DNA of 64,000 nt from Actinopolymorpha singaporensis (lineage in GTDB: Bacteria; Actinomycetota; Actinomycetes; Propionibacteriales; Actinopolymorphaceae): the NCBI RefSeq assembly GCF_900104745.1, contig NZ_LT629732.1, positions 372,001 through 436,000 of the forward strand, written 5' to 3'. Positions 36,139-44,781 of this stretch are shown here, in pieces. Under the pieces are notes generated by a model, which worked only from the letters and a program-made list of their open reading frames with translations, made no database searches and was not told the origin of the DNA. Within the stretch, counting starts at the first letter, position 1. The number at the start of each line of letters is the position of its first letter. The translations under genes and the position numbers were made by a program.

Positions 36139-36173
36139 GTCAGCGCGGCGCGGTCAGCGCGGCGCGGTCAGCG
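36139..36173. repeat. 14-bp tandem repeat at the end of kdgK
   Basis: GTCAGCGCGGCGCG twice plus a partial third copy. It occupies the short gap between the convergent phosphatase and kdgK genes and runs into the kdgK stop codon. Confidence 0.85.
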
Positions 36174-37124
36174 GGCGACGTTCTCGGTGGCGTCCATGGT
36201 GGCGAGTTCGGACCGGCGCGGCAGGCCCTCCCAGTCACCGGCGACCGACACCGCGAACGCCCCGCACACGTTGCCCCGGCGCAGCCGCTGCGCGGGGTCG
36301 AGCCCGTCCAGCGTCGCGGAAAGGTAGCCCGCGACGAACGCGTCGCCGGCACCGACCGGGTCGATCAGGCTGACCGCGAGCGCGGGCTCGGTGAAGCTCT
36401 CTCCGTCGACGACGGCGTACGCACCGGCCGCACCGCGCTTGAGCACCACCTGCGCCGGCCCGAGCGCGGCCAGTTCCTTGGCCACCTCCTCGACCGAGCC
36501 GGCCGGCACCACCATGGCCGCCTCCTCGTCACCGGCGAAGACGATGTCGGCTGCGGCCACGAGATCGCGGAACGCCGCACCCGCCTCGGTCACAGACCAC
36601 AGCGCGGCGCGGTAGTTGAAGTCGAACGACACGGGTACGCCCGCCGCCCGGGCCGCGTCGACCGCGGTGTGCACGGCCGCACGGGCGGACTCCGACAGCG
36701 CCGGGGTGATGCCGGAGACGTGCAGCGTGCGGGCCGCGGCCACCAGGTCGGTGTCGACGTCGTCCGGGGTCAGCCGGGAACCCGCCAGCCCGCGCCGGTA
36801 GTAGCTCACGCGTACCCGGTCGGCGGTGCGGTGCTCGCGCAGCATCAGCCCGGTGGGCACCTCGGAGTCGGTCCGGACGTGCGAGACGTCGACGCCCTCG
36901 CCGCGCAAGGCGTCCTTGACGAGGTGGCCGAGCGGGTCGGCGCCCAGCCGGCCGATCCAGGTCGCACTGTGCCCCAGCCGGCTCAGCCCGATGGCGACGT
37001 TGGTCTCCGCGCCGCCGAAGGAGATCCGGGCCGGTGCGCCGACCGCGAACGAACCGGTGGTGGTGGCCGCGACCAGGGCCATCGTCTCGCCGAGGGTCAC
37101 CACGTCGACCCGGCTGCTCGTCAT
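36168..37124 (-). CDS. kdgK: PfkB-family kinase, probable 2-keto-3-deoxygluconate kinase
   Basis: 318 aa ribokinase-fold enzyme. GGAETNVAIGLSRLG near residue 38 and the C-terminal DPVGAGDAFVAGYL, with the catalytic Asp, are the two PfkB signatures. Its ATG overlaps the stop of the KDPG aldolase gene by 4 bp, which makes 2-keto-3-deoxygluconate (or the galacto epimer) the natural substrate: the kinase makes KDPG and the aldolase splits it to pyruvate and glyceraldehyde-3-phosphate. Confidence 0.88.
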   Translation of the reverse strand: MTSSRVDVVTLGETMALVAATTTGSFAVGAPARISFGGAETNVAIGLSRLGHSATWIGRLGADPLGHLVKDALRGEGVDVSHVRTDSEVPTGLMLREHRTADRVRVSYYRRGLAGSRLTPDDVDTDLVAAARTLHVSGITPALSESARAAVHTAVDAARAAGVPVSFDFNYRAALWSVTEAGAAFRDLVAAADIVFAGDEEAAMVVPAGSVEEVAKELAALGPAQVVLKRGAAGAYAVVDGESFTEPALAVSLIDPVGAGDAFVAGYLSATLDGLDPAQRLRRGNVCGAFAVSVAGDWEGLPRRSELATMDATENVAR

Positions 37125-37780
37125 GCGCGACCCGCCGGGCTCGCCTTGCGGGTGCCGCCCACGCCGGCCACCAGCGTGCGGGCCCGCTGAGCCAGGGCAT
37201 CGAGGTCTCCGCCGGGTTCGCAGGCGTCGGCCACCAGCGGACTGCCCACACCCACCGCGACCGCACCGGCGCGCAGGTAGGCGCCCGCGTTGTCGACGTC
37301 CACGCCACCGGTGGGCACCAGCGGGATGTCGGGCAAGGGGCCGCGGATCGCCTTGAGGTAGGCCGGTCCGCCCAGCGCCGACGCCGGGAACACCTTCACC
37401 ATCGCAGCACCCGCCCGCCACGCGGTGAGGATCTCGGTCGGGGTGGCCGCGCCGGGCAGGACGGGTACGCCGAGGCGGTTTGCCTCCTCGATGACGTCGA
37501 GGCAGACCGCCGGCGAGATGAGGTACGTGGCGCCCGCGTCGACCGCCTCGCGGGCCTGCTCCGGGGTGAGGACCGTGCCGGCGCCGAGTGCGACTTCGGT
37601 GGGCTTCCGGGCGGCATAGGAGCGGATGGCATCCGCGACGTCAGGTGCGGTGAACGTGAACTCCACCGCCCGGATACCCGCGTCCACCAGGACGTCGGTG
37701 ACGTCGGTGTAGCGCGCGGCCGACGCCGACCGAAGGATCGCCACCGCCGGGCAGATCTCCATCGCCTGCTGCAAGCTCAC
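37121..37780 (-). CDS. eda: KDPG/KHG aldolase (2-dehydro-3-deoxyphosphogluconate aldolase)
   Basis: 219 aa from GTG 37780, which has GAGGAGG eight bases upstream; the frame extends to 37819 without support. The class I aldolase barrel shows VEFTF, LGAGTVLTPEQA and the MVKVFPAS segment, whose Lys forms the Schiff base with pyruvate. It is the first gene of a two-gene Entner-Doudoroff-type operon with kdgK. A 9-bp-arm dyad lies in the divergent region upstream and is a candidate operator. Confidence 0.9.
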   Translation of the reverse strand: MSLQQAMEICPAVAILRSASAARYTDVTDVLVDAGIRAVEFTFTAPDVADAIRSYAARKPTEVALGAGTVLTPEQAREAVDAGATYLISPAVCLDVIEEANRLGVPVLPGAATPTEILTAWRAGAAMVKVFPASALGGPAYLKAIRGPLPDIPLVPTGGVDVDNAGAYLRAGAVAVGVGSPLVADACEPGGDLDALAQRARTLVAGVGGTRKASPAGRA

Positions 37781-38002
37781 GCGGGTGCCTCCTCGTGGGA
37801 TGGTCGGACGCTCGTCCACGGCCCTCGCAGTTTAGGGCGTGCCCTGAGGGGCGGTCACCGGGCAGTGGGGCGGACGGCCGATCCTGCCCGGGTCCGGCCG
37901 CGCTCTCACCGCACCCTTCCCAGCCCACGACGGTCACCCCGGACCAGGCCCTGGGCCGTTGACCGACGCAGACCGTGCACTCGCCCGCAGGCAACCACGC
38001 CT

Positions 38003-38027
38003 TGCTGTCAACGGCGCCTTGACAGCA
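38003..38027. promoter_or_regulatory. Perfect 25-bp dyad between eda and the transporter gene
   Basis: TGCTGTCAA, seven bases (CGGCGCC), TTGACAGCA: nine-base perfect arms. It lies about midway in the 470-bp divergent region and is a strong operator candidate for the GntR/FCD, IclR or LacI regulators encoded in the same island. Confidence 0.6.
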
Positions 38028-38206
38028 CGGGACGGCGTGCGGAGCCGGGACCGGTCATGTCCCCCGCCGGCGCACCGGCGGCCGAATTCGGCCACCGCCC
38101 GGCTCCCGAGAGGCGAAGCACCGTTGGCATCCGACCGGAAGTCACCGAGCCGACCGGCTTGACCACGCGGCGTGCCGGGGGTTCACTGATCCAGCAGCGT
38201 TTCGTC

Positions 38207-38225
38207 CAGATCTCGTACAGATCTC
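38207..38225. promoter_or_regulatory. CAGATCTC direct repeats upstream of the transporter gene
   Basis: Two copies of CAGATCTC, 11 bp apart (one helical turn), ending 25 bp before the ATG at 38251. Each contains the palindrome AGATCT. They probably mark a protein-binding site over the promoter. Confidence 0.5.
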
Positions 38226-38250
38226 ACACATTTGTCGGAAAGGACGGCGC

Positions 38251-39690
38251 ATGACCGTGGAACGTTCGACCGGTGGTGAGCCCGACCCCGCGTCCGCGCT
38301 GTCCACCAAGCACCTTCCCGGCGCACAGGTGCGCGACCTCCCCGCACCGCCCACCCAGACCTGGCGCATCATCGGCCCTGGGCTCGTCGGTGCCGGGGTG
38401 GGCCTGGCCTCCGGCGAGTTCATCCTGTGGCCCTACATCTCCTCCCAGGTCGGGCTGGTCTTCCTGTGGGGAGCCGTGCTCGGTGTCATCACCCAGTGGT
38501 TCCTCAACATGGAGATCGAGCGCTACACCCTGGCCACCGGGGAGACAGCGCTGACCGGCTTCAGCCGGATGTGGAAACACTGGGGCCTGGTCTTCGCGGT
38601 GATGACCTACTTCGCCAACCTCTGGCCGGGCTGGGCGACGAGTTCGGCCACCATGGTGACTTACATCGTGGGTGGCAACGTCACCGCGATCGCGATCGGC
38701 ATCCTGGTCGTGTGCGGCGCCGTGCTCACGCTCGCCCCGGTGGTCTACACCGCGCTCGAACGCGTCATCCTGGTGAAGCTGGCGGCGATCACCGTCCTGA
38801 TCGTCGGCGCCATCATCTTCGCGTTCACCGCGGACACCTGGCGCGGACTCGGCTCGGCGGTGACCCACCTCGGGCGGTTCCCCGATCTCGACTTCGCGCT
38901 GATGCTCGGTGCGATCGCCTACGCCGGCGCCGGCGGCGGCCAGAACCTCTGCCAGAGCAACTGGATCCGGGACAAGCGGTTCGGGATGGGCGCCTACGTT
39001 CCCCAGCTGGTGAGTACGGTCACCGGCAAGGACACCGGTGCACCGTCGGCGTTCACGTTCGAGCCGAACGAGTCCAACCTCATCCGCTGGCGGGGATGGT
39101 GGCGGTTCGCCAACATCGAGCAGGCGGCGACGTTCGTCCTCATCACCTGCTTCACCATCGGCTTCATGTCGATGCTGGCGTTCTCGACGGTGTTCGGCCG
39201 GTCGGGACTCAGCCAGGACATCGGTTTCCTGCAGGTCGAGGGCGCCGCACTGCAGGACCGGATCGGCCCGTGGTTCGGCTACTTCTTCTGGGTCATCGGC
39301 GCCTACTCGTTGTTCGCGGCGGCGATGGGCATCATCGACTACACCAGCCGGCTGGCCGCGGACCTGCTGGCGACGGTCTACCTCCGCCGTCGCGGCGTCT
39401 CCGAGAGCCGCGTCTACTTCTGGCTGGTGTGGGGGCTGGTCGCGTTCGGCTGCGTGGTTCTGCTGGCGGGCCTGAACCAACCCCTTGTCCTGCTGGTCAT
39501 CTCCTCCTGTGTGAGCGGGGTGATGATGGCCGTCTACGGCGTGCTGCTCATCGTGATGAACAAAAGATCGCTACCGGTTTCCATCTCGATCCGAAGGTTT
39601 CGTACGATCATCATTGCTCTGGCTGTCGCGTTCTACGGCACGCTCGGCCTGATCACGATCGTCCAGCAGGCACAGAAGCTGTTCGACTGA
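38251..39690 (+). CDS. Nramp-fold transporter lacking metal-binding motifs
   Basis: 479 aa with about 11-12 transmembrane segments and a hydrophilic N-tail of about 35 residues. The overall pattern (GPGLVGAG near TM1, long helices, the LCQSNWIRDKR loop) places it in the Nramp/LeuT-fold family. The TM1 motif DPGN that coordinates metal in true Nramp is replaced by GVGLASGEF, and the TM6 metal motif is replaced by AGAGGGQN. Divalent-metal transport is therefore doubtful. It lies between a KDPG-aldolase operon and a GntR regulator, so a sugar-acid substrate is worth considering. Confidence 0.8.
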   Translation: MTVERSTGGEPDPASALSTKHLPGAQVRDLPAPPTQTWRIIGPGLVGAGVGLASGEFILWPYISSQVGLVFLWGAVLGVITQWFLNMEIERYTLATGETALTGFSRMWKHWGLVFAVMTYFANLWPGWATSSATMVTYIVGGNVTAIAIGILVVCGAVLTLAPVVYTALERVILVKLAAITVLIVGAIIFAFTADTWRGLGSAVTHLGRFPDLDFALMLGAIAYAGAGGGQNLCQSNWIRDKRFGMGAYVPQLVSTVTGKDTGAPSAFTFEPNESNLIRWRGWWRFANIEQAATFVLITCFTIGFMSMLAFSTVFGRSGLSQDIGFLQVEGAALQDRIGPWFGYFFWVIGAYSLFAAAMGIIDYTSRLAADLLATVYLRRRGVSESRVYFWLVWGLVAFGCVVLLAGLNQPLVLLVISSCVSGVMMAVYGVLLIVMNKRSLPVSISIRRFRTIIIALAVAFYGTLGLITIVQQAQKLFD

Positions 39691-39801
39691 CGCACTGTTC
39701 GGCTGACGCACTGACGCAACCACTGCTGCACAGCCACGCGACAACTGAAGGAACGACAGACCCCGTCAGACGGTCCGGCTCGTTGGTCAAAGGGGGACCC
39801 G

Positions 39802-40608
39802 GTGAGCCCGCATACTCGTGACAGCCTGTCCGCACATCTGCTCGACGAGATTCTCGCCGGGCGGATCGCATCCGGCACCAAGTTGCCACCCGAACGCGAA
39901 CTCGCCCGAAGGTTCGGCCTGTCCCGGCCGATCGTGCGGGAGGTGCTGCGCGGGCTCGCCGAACGCGGGTTCGTGGAGATCCTGCCGTCGCGGGGCACCT
40001 ACGTCCGTGAGGCGCAGGCCAGCGACGGCGCACGCTCGCTGGACACGTCGTACCGCCGGCGCAACACCACCGTGCGCGAACTCACCGAGGCCCGCTCGAT
40101 GCTGGAGACCCGTGCCGCCGCGCTGGCCGCCACCGACGCGACCGAGGCCGAGGTGGCGGCGATGCGCCGGTGCCTGGACGACCTCAAGATCACGACGTAC
40201 GTCCTCGAACAGGCCCGGCTCGACCTGGCCTTCCATGCGCTGGTCGTGCACGCGAGTCACAACACCGTGCTGGAGTCGATGTACGCGTCGATCACCACGC
40301 TGACCTTCGAACTGATGCTGCGCAGCCTGTCCGACCGGCAGGTGCGCCAGGCCGGGACGCCACAGCACGAGCCGATCTGGGAGGCGATCCGCGACCACGA
40401 CGCGGCTGCGGCCGCCGAGGCGATGCGGGTGCACCTGGAGGCGGCGAAGGATCTGTACGGCCCCGACCTCGACCGCGGTGTCGACCAGGTGGCCCAGCGG
40501 GAGCTGCAGCGGATGCTCGGCCCGGCCGCCTCGCTGGAGGGTCTGCTGGAGGAGGTCTCGAGGCGGCAGGCGGCGTTCATCCGGGCGCCGTCGGCGCGTG
40601 CGCAATGA
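39802..40608 (+). CDS. GntR-family regulator, FadR subfamily (FCD domain)
   Basis: 268 aa from GTG 39802 (AAAGGGGGA upstream). The winged helix-turn-helix (about residues 5-75) includes GTKLPPERELARRFGLSRPIVREVLRGL. The C-terminal FCD domain (about 90-245) is all-helical with the Arg/His/Asp pattern that binds a metal and an organic acid. Such regulators commonly repress sugar-acid catabolic genes and respond to the acid or its keto derivative. It follows the transporter gene on the same strand by 111 bp and probably controls the island. Confidence 0.92.
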   Translation: MSPHTRDSLSAHLLDEILAGRIASGTKLPPERELARRFGLSRPIVREVLRGLAERGFVEILPSRGTYVREAQASDGARSLDTSYRRRNTTVRELTEARSMLETRAAALAATDATEAEVAAMRRCLDDLKITTYVLEQARLDLAFHALVVHASHNTVLESMYASITTLTFELMLRSLSDRQVRQAGTPQHEPIWEAIRDHDAAAAAEAMRVHLEAAKDLYGPDLDRGVDQVAQRELQRMLGPAASLEGLLEEVSRRQAAFIRAPSARAQ

Positions 40609-40626
40609 CATCGACTCGTGCGCAGC

Positions 40627-40670
40627 GACGCCGGCCCGTCCCGCGGTTTACCCCGGGACGAGCCGGCGTC
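40627..40670. terminator. Large bidirectional terminator hairpin
   Basis: GACGCCGGC and CGTCCCG on one side pair with CGGGACG and GCCGGCGTC on the other, with small internal mismatches. It lies between the convergent GntR gene and the dehydrogenase operon. Confidence 0.85.
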
Positions 40671-40692
40671 TCTTCTGCAACGTCGTACTGCC

Positions 40693-41448
40693 TCAGCTGA
40701 AGTACGTTCCGCCGTTGAGGTCGATGACCGACCCGGTGCAGAACGCGCCGAGGTCGGAGACGAGGTAGAGCACCGCGCCGGCCACGTCGTCGGGGAAGCC
40801 CGCACGGCGTAGCGGGGTGGCGTCGATCGTCGCCTGCTGCTGGTCCGGTGGGGTGAACGCCTCGTGGAACGGCGTGTCCAGGATCAGGCCCGGTGCCACC
40901 GCGTTGACGGTGATGCCCCGCGGCCCGACCTCCTTGGCCAGCCCGCGGGTGAGGCCGTGCATGCCTGCCTTGGCGGCACCGTAGGCGGCCGCGCCCGGAC
41001 CGCCGCCGTTACGCCCGGCCAGGGAGGAGATGTTGACGATCCGGCCACCGTCGGGCAGGTGCCGCAACGCCGCCCGGCTGCAGGCGAACGCGCTGAACAG
41101 GTTGACGTCGATCACCGTGTGCCAGTGCTCGTCGGACATGTCCGCGACCGGCTGCCGGCCGATCATCCCGCCGGCGTTGTTGACCAGGATGTCCAGCTTC
41201 CCGCCGAACTCACCGGCCGTGGCGTCCACCACCGCGTCCACCTGTCCGCTGTCGGACGCGTCGAGTTCGTACGCCGCGGACCGGCGGCCCAGCGCGGCGA
41301 TCTCCTTCGCCACGGCCGCGCCGTCGTGGCTGCGGTAGGTCACCGCGACGTCGGCGCCGGCCTCCGCCAGGGCGAGCGCGACACCGCGCCCGATGCCGGT
41401 GGCGCCACCGGTGACGAGTGCCGATCGGCCGGACAGGTCGAGCTTCAT
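40693..41448 (-). CDS. SDR-family oxidoreductase
   Basis: 251 aa classical short-chain dehydrogenase. It has the cofactor motif TGGATGIGRG near residue 13, NNAGG, the catalytic Ser in ISSLAG and the YGAAK pair (Tyr and Lys). The Arg-rich region after the second strand (TYRSHD) suggests NADP may be used. It is the last gene of the leftward cluster of sugar-acid genes; the likely job is oxidising or reducing a hydroxyl of a sugar or sugar acid. Confidence 0.92.
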   Translation of the reverse strand: MKLDLSGRSALVTGGATGIGRGVALALAEAGADVAVTYRSHDGAAVAKEIAALGRRSAAYELDASDSGQVDAVVDATAGEFGGKLDILVNNAGGMIGRQPVADMSDEHWHTVIDVNLFSAFACSRAALRHLPDGGRIVNISSLAGRNGGGPGAAAYGAAKAGMHGLTRGLAKEVGPRGITVNAVAPGLILDTPFHEAFTPPDQQQATIDATPLRRAGFPDDVAGAVLYLVSDLGAFCTGSVIDLNGGTYFS

Positions 41449-41494
41449 CTGAGGTCTCCTCTTCGGGGGTTCGGCAAGGACGAGTACCGGGTGG

Positions 41495-42505
41495 TCAGGC
41501 GAGCACGCCCACCGAGTCGGCCGCGACGGCGTACCGCAGGGGTTCGTCGCGCAGGAACCGAACGACGTCCTCCACCATCGCCTGCCCCTGCCGGGCGTGG
41601 GAGTCGACGGTGTGGCCGGCGGTGTGCGGGGACAGGATCGCGTTCGGCAGCTGCCGCCACGGGCTGTCCGGTGCCAGCGGCTCCGTCGGGAACACGTCCA
41701 GCGCGGCCCGGATCCGGCCCGATCGAAGCTCCGCGACCAGGGCGTCCCCGTCGACCAGGCCGCCCCGCGCAGCGTTGACGAGCAGCGCCCCGTCGGCCAG
41801 CAGCGAGAGCTCCCGGGCGCCGAGCAGCCCCTGGGTCTGCGGCAGCAGCGGCGCGTGCAACGTCACCACGTCGCTGCCGCGCAACAGGTCGTCCAGCTCC
41901 ACCGGTGTCACTCCAAGTTCGTCCGCCTCCGCCGCGGTGAGCAACGGGTCGGCGACGAGCACCCGCGCACGGAACGCCCGCAGCAGGCCGATCACCGCCC
42001 GGCCGGTCCGGCTGGCGCCCACCACACCGACGGTCCGCGCACCGAGCAACCGGCCGGGGTACCGCTCCCGCAGCGCACTCCACTCCTGCCCGGCCCGCAG
42101 GCCGGCGTCGAGGGCCGGCAGGTCCCGCAACGCCGACAGGATCTGCGAGATCACGAGTTCGGCCACCGAGTCGGCGATCAGCCCGGCCGACTGGCACACG
42201 GTCAACCTCGCGCCGACCGCGTCCTGCGGGACCAGTGCCCGGATGCTGCCCGCGGTGTGCGCGACCAGCCGCAGGTCCGGGGAGTTCGCCAGCACCTGTT
42301 CGGTGATCGGTGGCGTACCCCATCCGGTCAGGCAGGCGACCGCGCCGTCCAGCAGCCCGGGCAGGTCCCAGTCACCGGGCGGCCCTTCGGCCCATCGCAC
42401 CCGCGCCGCACCGGCGAGCAGGCGTTCTGCCGCGGGGGTCAGCACCGTCGCGCGGGTCTGCTCGGTCAGCAGGACCGCCACCACCGCATGTGCGTCGGTC
42501 GACAT
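41495..42505 (-). CDS. D-2-hydroxyacid dehydrogenase family protein
   Basis: 336 aa from ATG 42505 (GGGAGGT upstream). The Rossmann motif reads GVVGASRTGRAVI, with Ser-Arg in place of the usual Phe-Gly. The catalytic Arg lies in NAARGGLVD, the Glu in FPTEPL and the His in SPHTAGHT. The family reduces 2-keto acids such as hydroxypyruvate or oxidises D-2-hydroxy acids. It sits between two SDR genes in the sugar-acid cluster. Confidence 0.9.
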   Translation of the reverse strand: MSTDAHAVVAVLLTEQTRATVLTPAAERLLAGAARVRWAEGPPGDWDLPGLLDGAVACLTGWGTPPITEQVLANSPDLRLVAHTAGSIRALVPQDAVGARLTVCQSAGLIADSVAELVISQILSALRDLPALDAGLRAGQEWSALRERYPGRLLGARTVGVVGASRTGRAVIGLLRAFRARVLVADPLLTAAEADELGVTPVELDDLLRGSDVVTLHAPLLPQTQGLLGARELSLLADGALLVNAARGGLVDGDALVAELRSGRIRAALDVFPTEPLAPDSPWRQLPNAILSPHTAGHTVDSHARQGQAMVEDVVRFLRDEPLRYAVAADSVGVLA

Positions 42506-42544
42506 TCGCACTACCTCCCTCACCTCGTGCCTCCCGGGCACTCC

Positions 42545-43291
42545 TCAGGGCTGGCTGGGGTAGAGCAACAACTCCGGTACGTAAGCCCTGCTCGGCAACG
42601 CCATCACCGCGAGACACATGCGGGCGACGTCGTTCGGGCGCAGCGCGGCGGCCAGCTGTTCCGGAGTAGGCGCCACCGGCCGGCGTTCGACCAACGGGGT
42701 GTCGGTGAACCCCGGGAACAGCACGCTGACCCGAATGCCGTTCGCCCGCTCCTCCTCCATCGTGGCGTGCGCGAGTGCGGCGACACCGGCCTTGCTCGCC
42801 TGGTATCCGACACCGGACGCGTCCGGGCGCTTCGCCGCCGAGGAGGAGATGTGCACGAGCAGGCCGTCGCCCTGTGCGCGGAAGGTCGGCAGCACCGCCT
42901 GGGTGAGGACGTACGCCGCGTCCAGGTTGGTCGCCAGCAGCTCCCGCCACCCGGCCGGGCTCAGTTCGGTCAGGGACCGTTCGCGCACGTTGGTCCCGAC
43001 GCTGTTGACGAGTACGTCGAGGCCGCCGTACTCGCGCACCGCCACGTCGACGGCGCGGCTCACCGCGTCGGCGTCGGTGGCGTCACCGGCCACGACCAGC
43101 GCCTCTCCCCCGGCCGCGCCGATTTCCTCTGCCAGCTTGGTGAGCACGTCGGCCCGCCGGGCGAACAACACCAGGCGAGCACCCGCCCGGGCGGCAGCGA
43201 GTGCGGTGGCGCGGCCCATCCCACTGCTGGCGCCCGCCACCAGCACCCGCCTGCCGGACAGGCCTTCGCCGGTCAACCCGTCGCCGGTCAC
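42545..43291 (-). CDS. SDR-family oxidoreductase
   Basis: 248 aa from GTG 43291, which overlaps the stop of the aldehyde dehydrogenase gene (GTGA). The cofactor motif is AGASSGMGRA and the catalytic residues lie in ISSSAAK and YQASKAG. The LFARRAD segment after the second strand suggests NADP preference. Co-translation with the aldehyde dehydrogenase points to a step on a sugar or sugar acid. Confidence 0.9.
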   Translation of the reverse strand: MTGDGLTGEGLSGRRVLVAGASSGMGRATALAAARAGARLVLFARRADVLTKLAEEIGAAGGEALVVAGDATDADAVSRAVDVAVREYGGLDVLVNSVGTNVRERSLTELSPAGWRELLATNLDAAYVLTQAVLPTFRAQGDGLLVHISSSAAKRPDASGVGYQASKAGVAALAHATMEEERANGIRVSVLFPGFTDTPLVERRPVAPTPEQLAAALRPNDVARMCLAVMALPSRAYVPELLLYPSQP

Positions 43292-44781
43292 GCCGGCACG
43301 TCGTCCTTCGTCAAGGCGCCGTTGACACGGCGCGGAATGCCCAGCACGTTGCGGTCGCGCAGCGCCTCGGGCAGGAGTTCCTCCGGCATCGTCTGGTAAC
43401 TCACCGGCCGCAGGAACCTGCGGATCGCGGTGGTGCCCACCGACGTGTGCAGGGACGCCGTGGTGGCGGGCCAGGGTCCGCCGTGCTGCATGGCGTACGT
43501 CACCGAGACACCGGTCGGCCAGCCGCCCCACAGGATCCGGCCGGCCCGGTCGCGCAGCAGGTCCATCAGCCAGCCGAGCTCACCGGTGTCGGACTCCTCG
43601 CCGTGGATGGTCGCGGTGAGGTTGCCGCCGAAGGCCTCCGCGGCCCGGCGCAGCTCGTCCTCGCCGTCGTACTCCACCACCAGCGAGAAGGGCCCGAAGC
43701 ACTCCTCCAGCAGCGTGTCGGCATTGTCCAGCAGCACCGGAACGGTGGTCTTGACCAGCGTCGGCCCGGCCACCAGGCCGTCCATTCCGGACGCCTCGAC
43801 GAGCGAGGTCACGCCGGCTGTGCCGACCAGCTTCGAAAGGCCCTCGGCGTAGCCCTCGGCGATGCGCTTGTTGAGCAGCGAGGCCGGGGCCACGTCACCG
43901 GCCGCCGCGACGATCGCCTGGTCCAGTCCGTGCCCGGCGGGGACGAACAGCAGGCCCGGCTTGGTGCAGAACTGACCGGCCCCGAGCGTCGCCGAGCCGA
44001 CGAAGCCGGAGGCGATCTCGTCCCCTCGCGCCTTGACCGCGCCGGGGGTGACGAAGACCGGGTTGAGGCTGCCCAGCTCGCCGTAGAACGGGATCGGGTC
44101 CGGACGCTGGGAGGCGATGTCGAACAACGCCCGACCGCCGGGGATCGAGCCGGTGAACGAGCCCGCCTTGATCCGCGGGTCCTTCAGCGCCTCGACGCCG
44201 CGTTCGAAACTGAAGATCACGTCGAACGTGCCGTCCGGCGCACCCGCCTCGGCCAGCGCGCCGCGGACGATCTCGCCGGTCCGCTGGGACAGCCGCGGGT
44301 GACCGGAGTGGGCCTTGACGATGATCGGGTTACCGGCCGCGAGCCCGGAGGCCGTGTCGCCGCCGGCCACGCTGAACGCGAACGGGAAGTTGCTGGCGGC
44401 GTACACCAGAACCGGCCCGAGCGGAACCAGCATCCGGCGCAGGTCCGGACGCGGCCCCATGCCCCAGTCGGGGTCGGTCCGGTCGATGGTCGCCTCGAGG
44501 TAGGAGCCTTCCTCCAGCACCTCGCCGAACAGCCGCAACTGGAACGTCGTCCGGGTCAGCTCGCCCTTCAGACGGGCCTCGGCCAGGTGCGACTCCTCCA
44601 TCGCCAAAGGCACGAGCTCGTCCGCGGCGGCGTCGAGCGCGTCGGCCACGGCCCGCAGCAGCCGGGCGCGTTCGGCCGGGCGCAGCGCACCGAGTGGACC
44701 CGCGGCGGCGGTGGCGGCCGCGAGGATCGACTCCAGTTCCGCAGATGTCGTGGGGCTCGGAGCGGTCGTGGGTGCGGTCAT
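43288..44781 (-). CDS. Aldehyde dehydrogenase, probable 2-oxoglutarate semialdehyde dehydrogenase
   Basis: 497 aa. The catalytic Cys is in GAGQFCTKPG and the general-base Glu in FYGELGSLNP. This FCTKPG form is typical of NADP-linked alpha-ketoglutaric semialdehyde (2,5-dioxopentanoate) dehydrogenases. Its ATG overlaps the stop of the FAH-family gene, the enzyme that would supply the semialdehyde. In the Weimberg-type route it makes 2-oxoglutarate for the TCA cycle. Confidence 0.88.
   Translation of the reverse strand: MTAPTTAPSPTTSAELESILAAATAAAGPLGALRPAERARLLRAVADALDAAADELVPLAMEESHLAEARLKGELTRTTFQLRLFGEVLEEGSYLEATIDRTDPDWGMGPRPDLRRMLVPLGPVLVYAASNFPFAFSVAGGDTASGLAAGNPIIVKAHSGHPRLSQRTGEIVRGALAEAGAPDGTFDVIFSFERGVEALKDPRIKAGSFTGSIPGGRALFDIASQRPDPIPFYGELGSLNPVFVTPGAVKARGDEIASGFVGSATLGAGQFCTKPGLLFVPAGHGLDQAIVAAAGDVAPASLLNKRIAEGYAEGLSKLVGTAGVTSLVEASGMDGLVAGPTLVKTTVPVLLDNADTLLEECFGPFSLVVEYDGEDELRRAAEAFGGNLTATIHGEESDTGELGWLMDLLRDRAGRILWGGWPTGVSVTYAMQHGGPWPATTASLHTSVGTTAIRRFLRPVSYQTMPEELLPEALRDRNVLGIPRRVNGALTKDDVPA

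Larger units (their letters stand above)
37781..38250. other. 470-bp divergent regulatory region
   Basis: No gene is supported here. It separates the eda-kdgK operon (leftward) from the Nramp-like transporter (rightward) and contains a perfect dyad at 38003-38027 and a pair of CAGATCTC direct repeats at 38207-38225 close to the transporter start. Confidence 0.7.
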
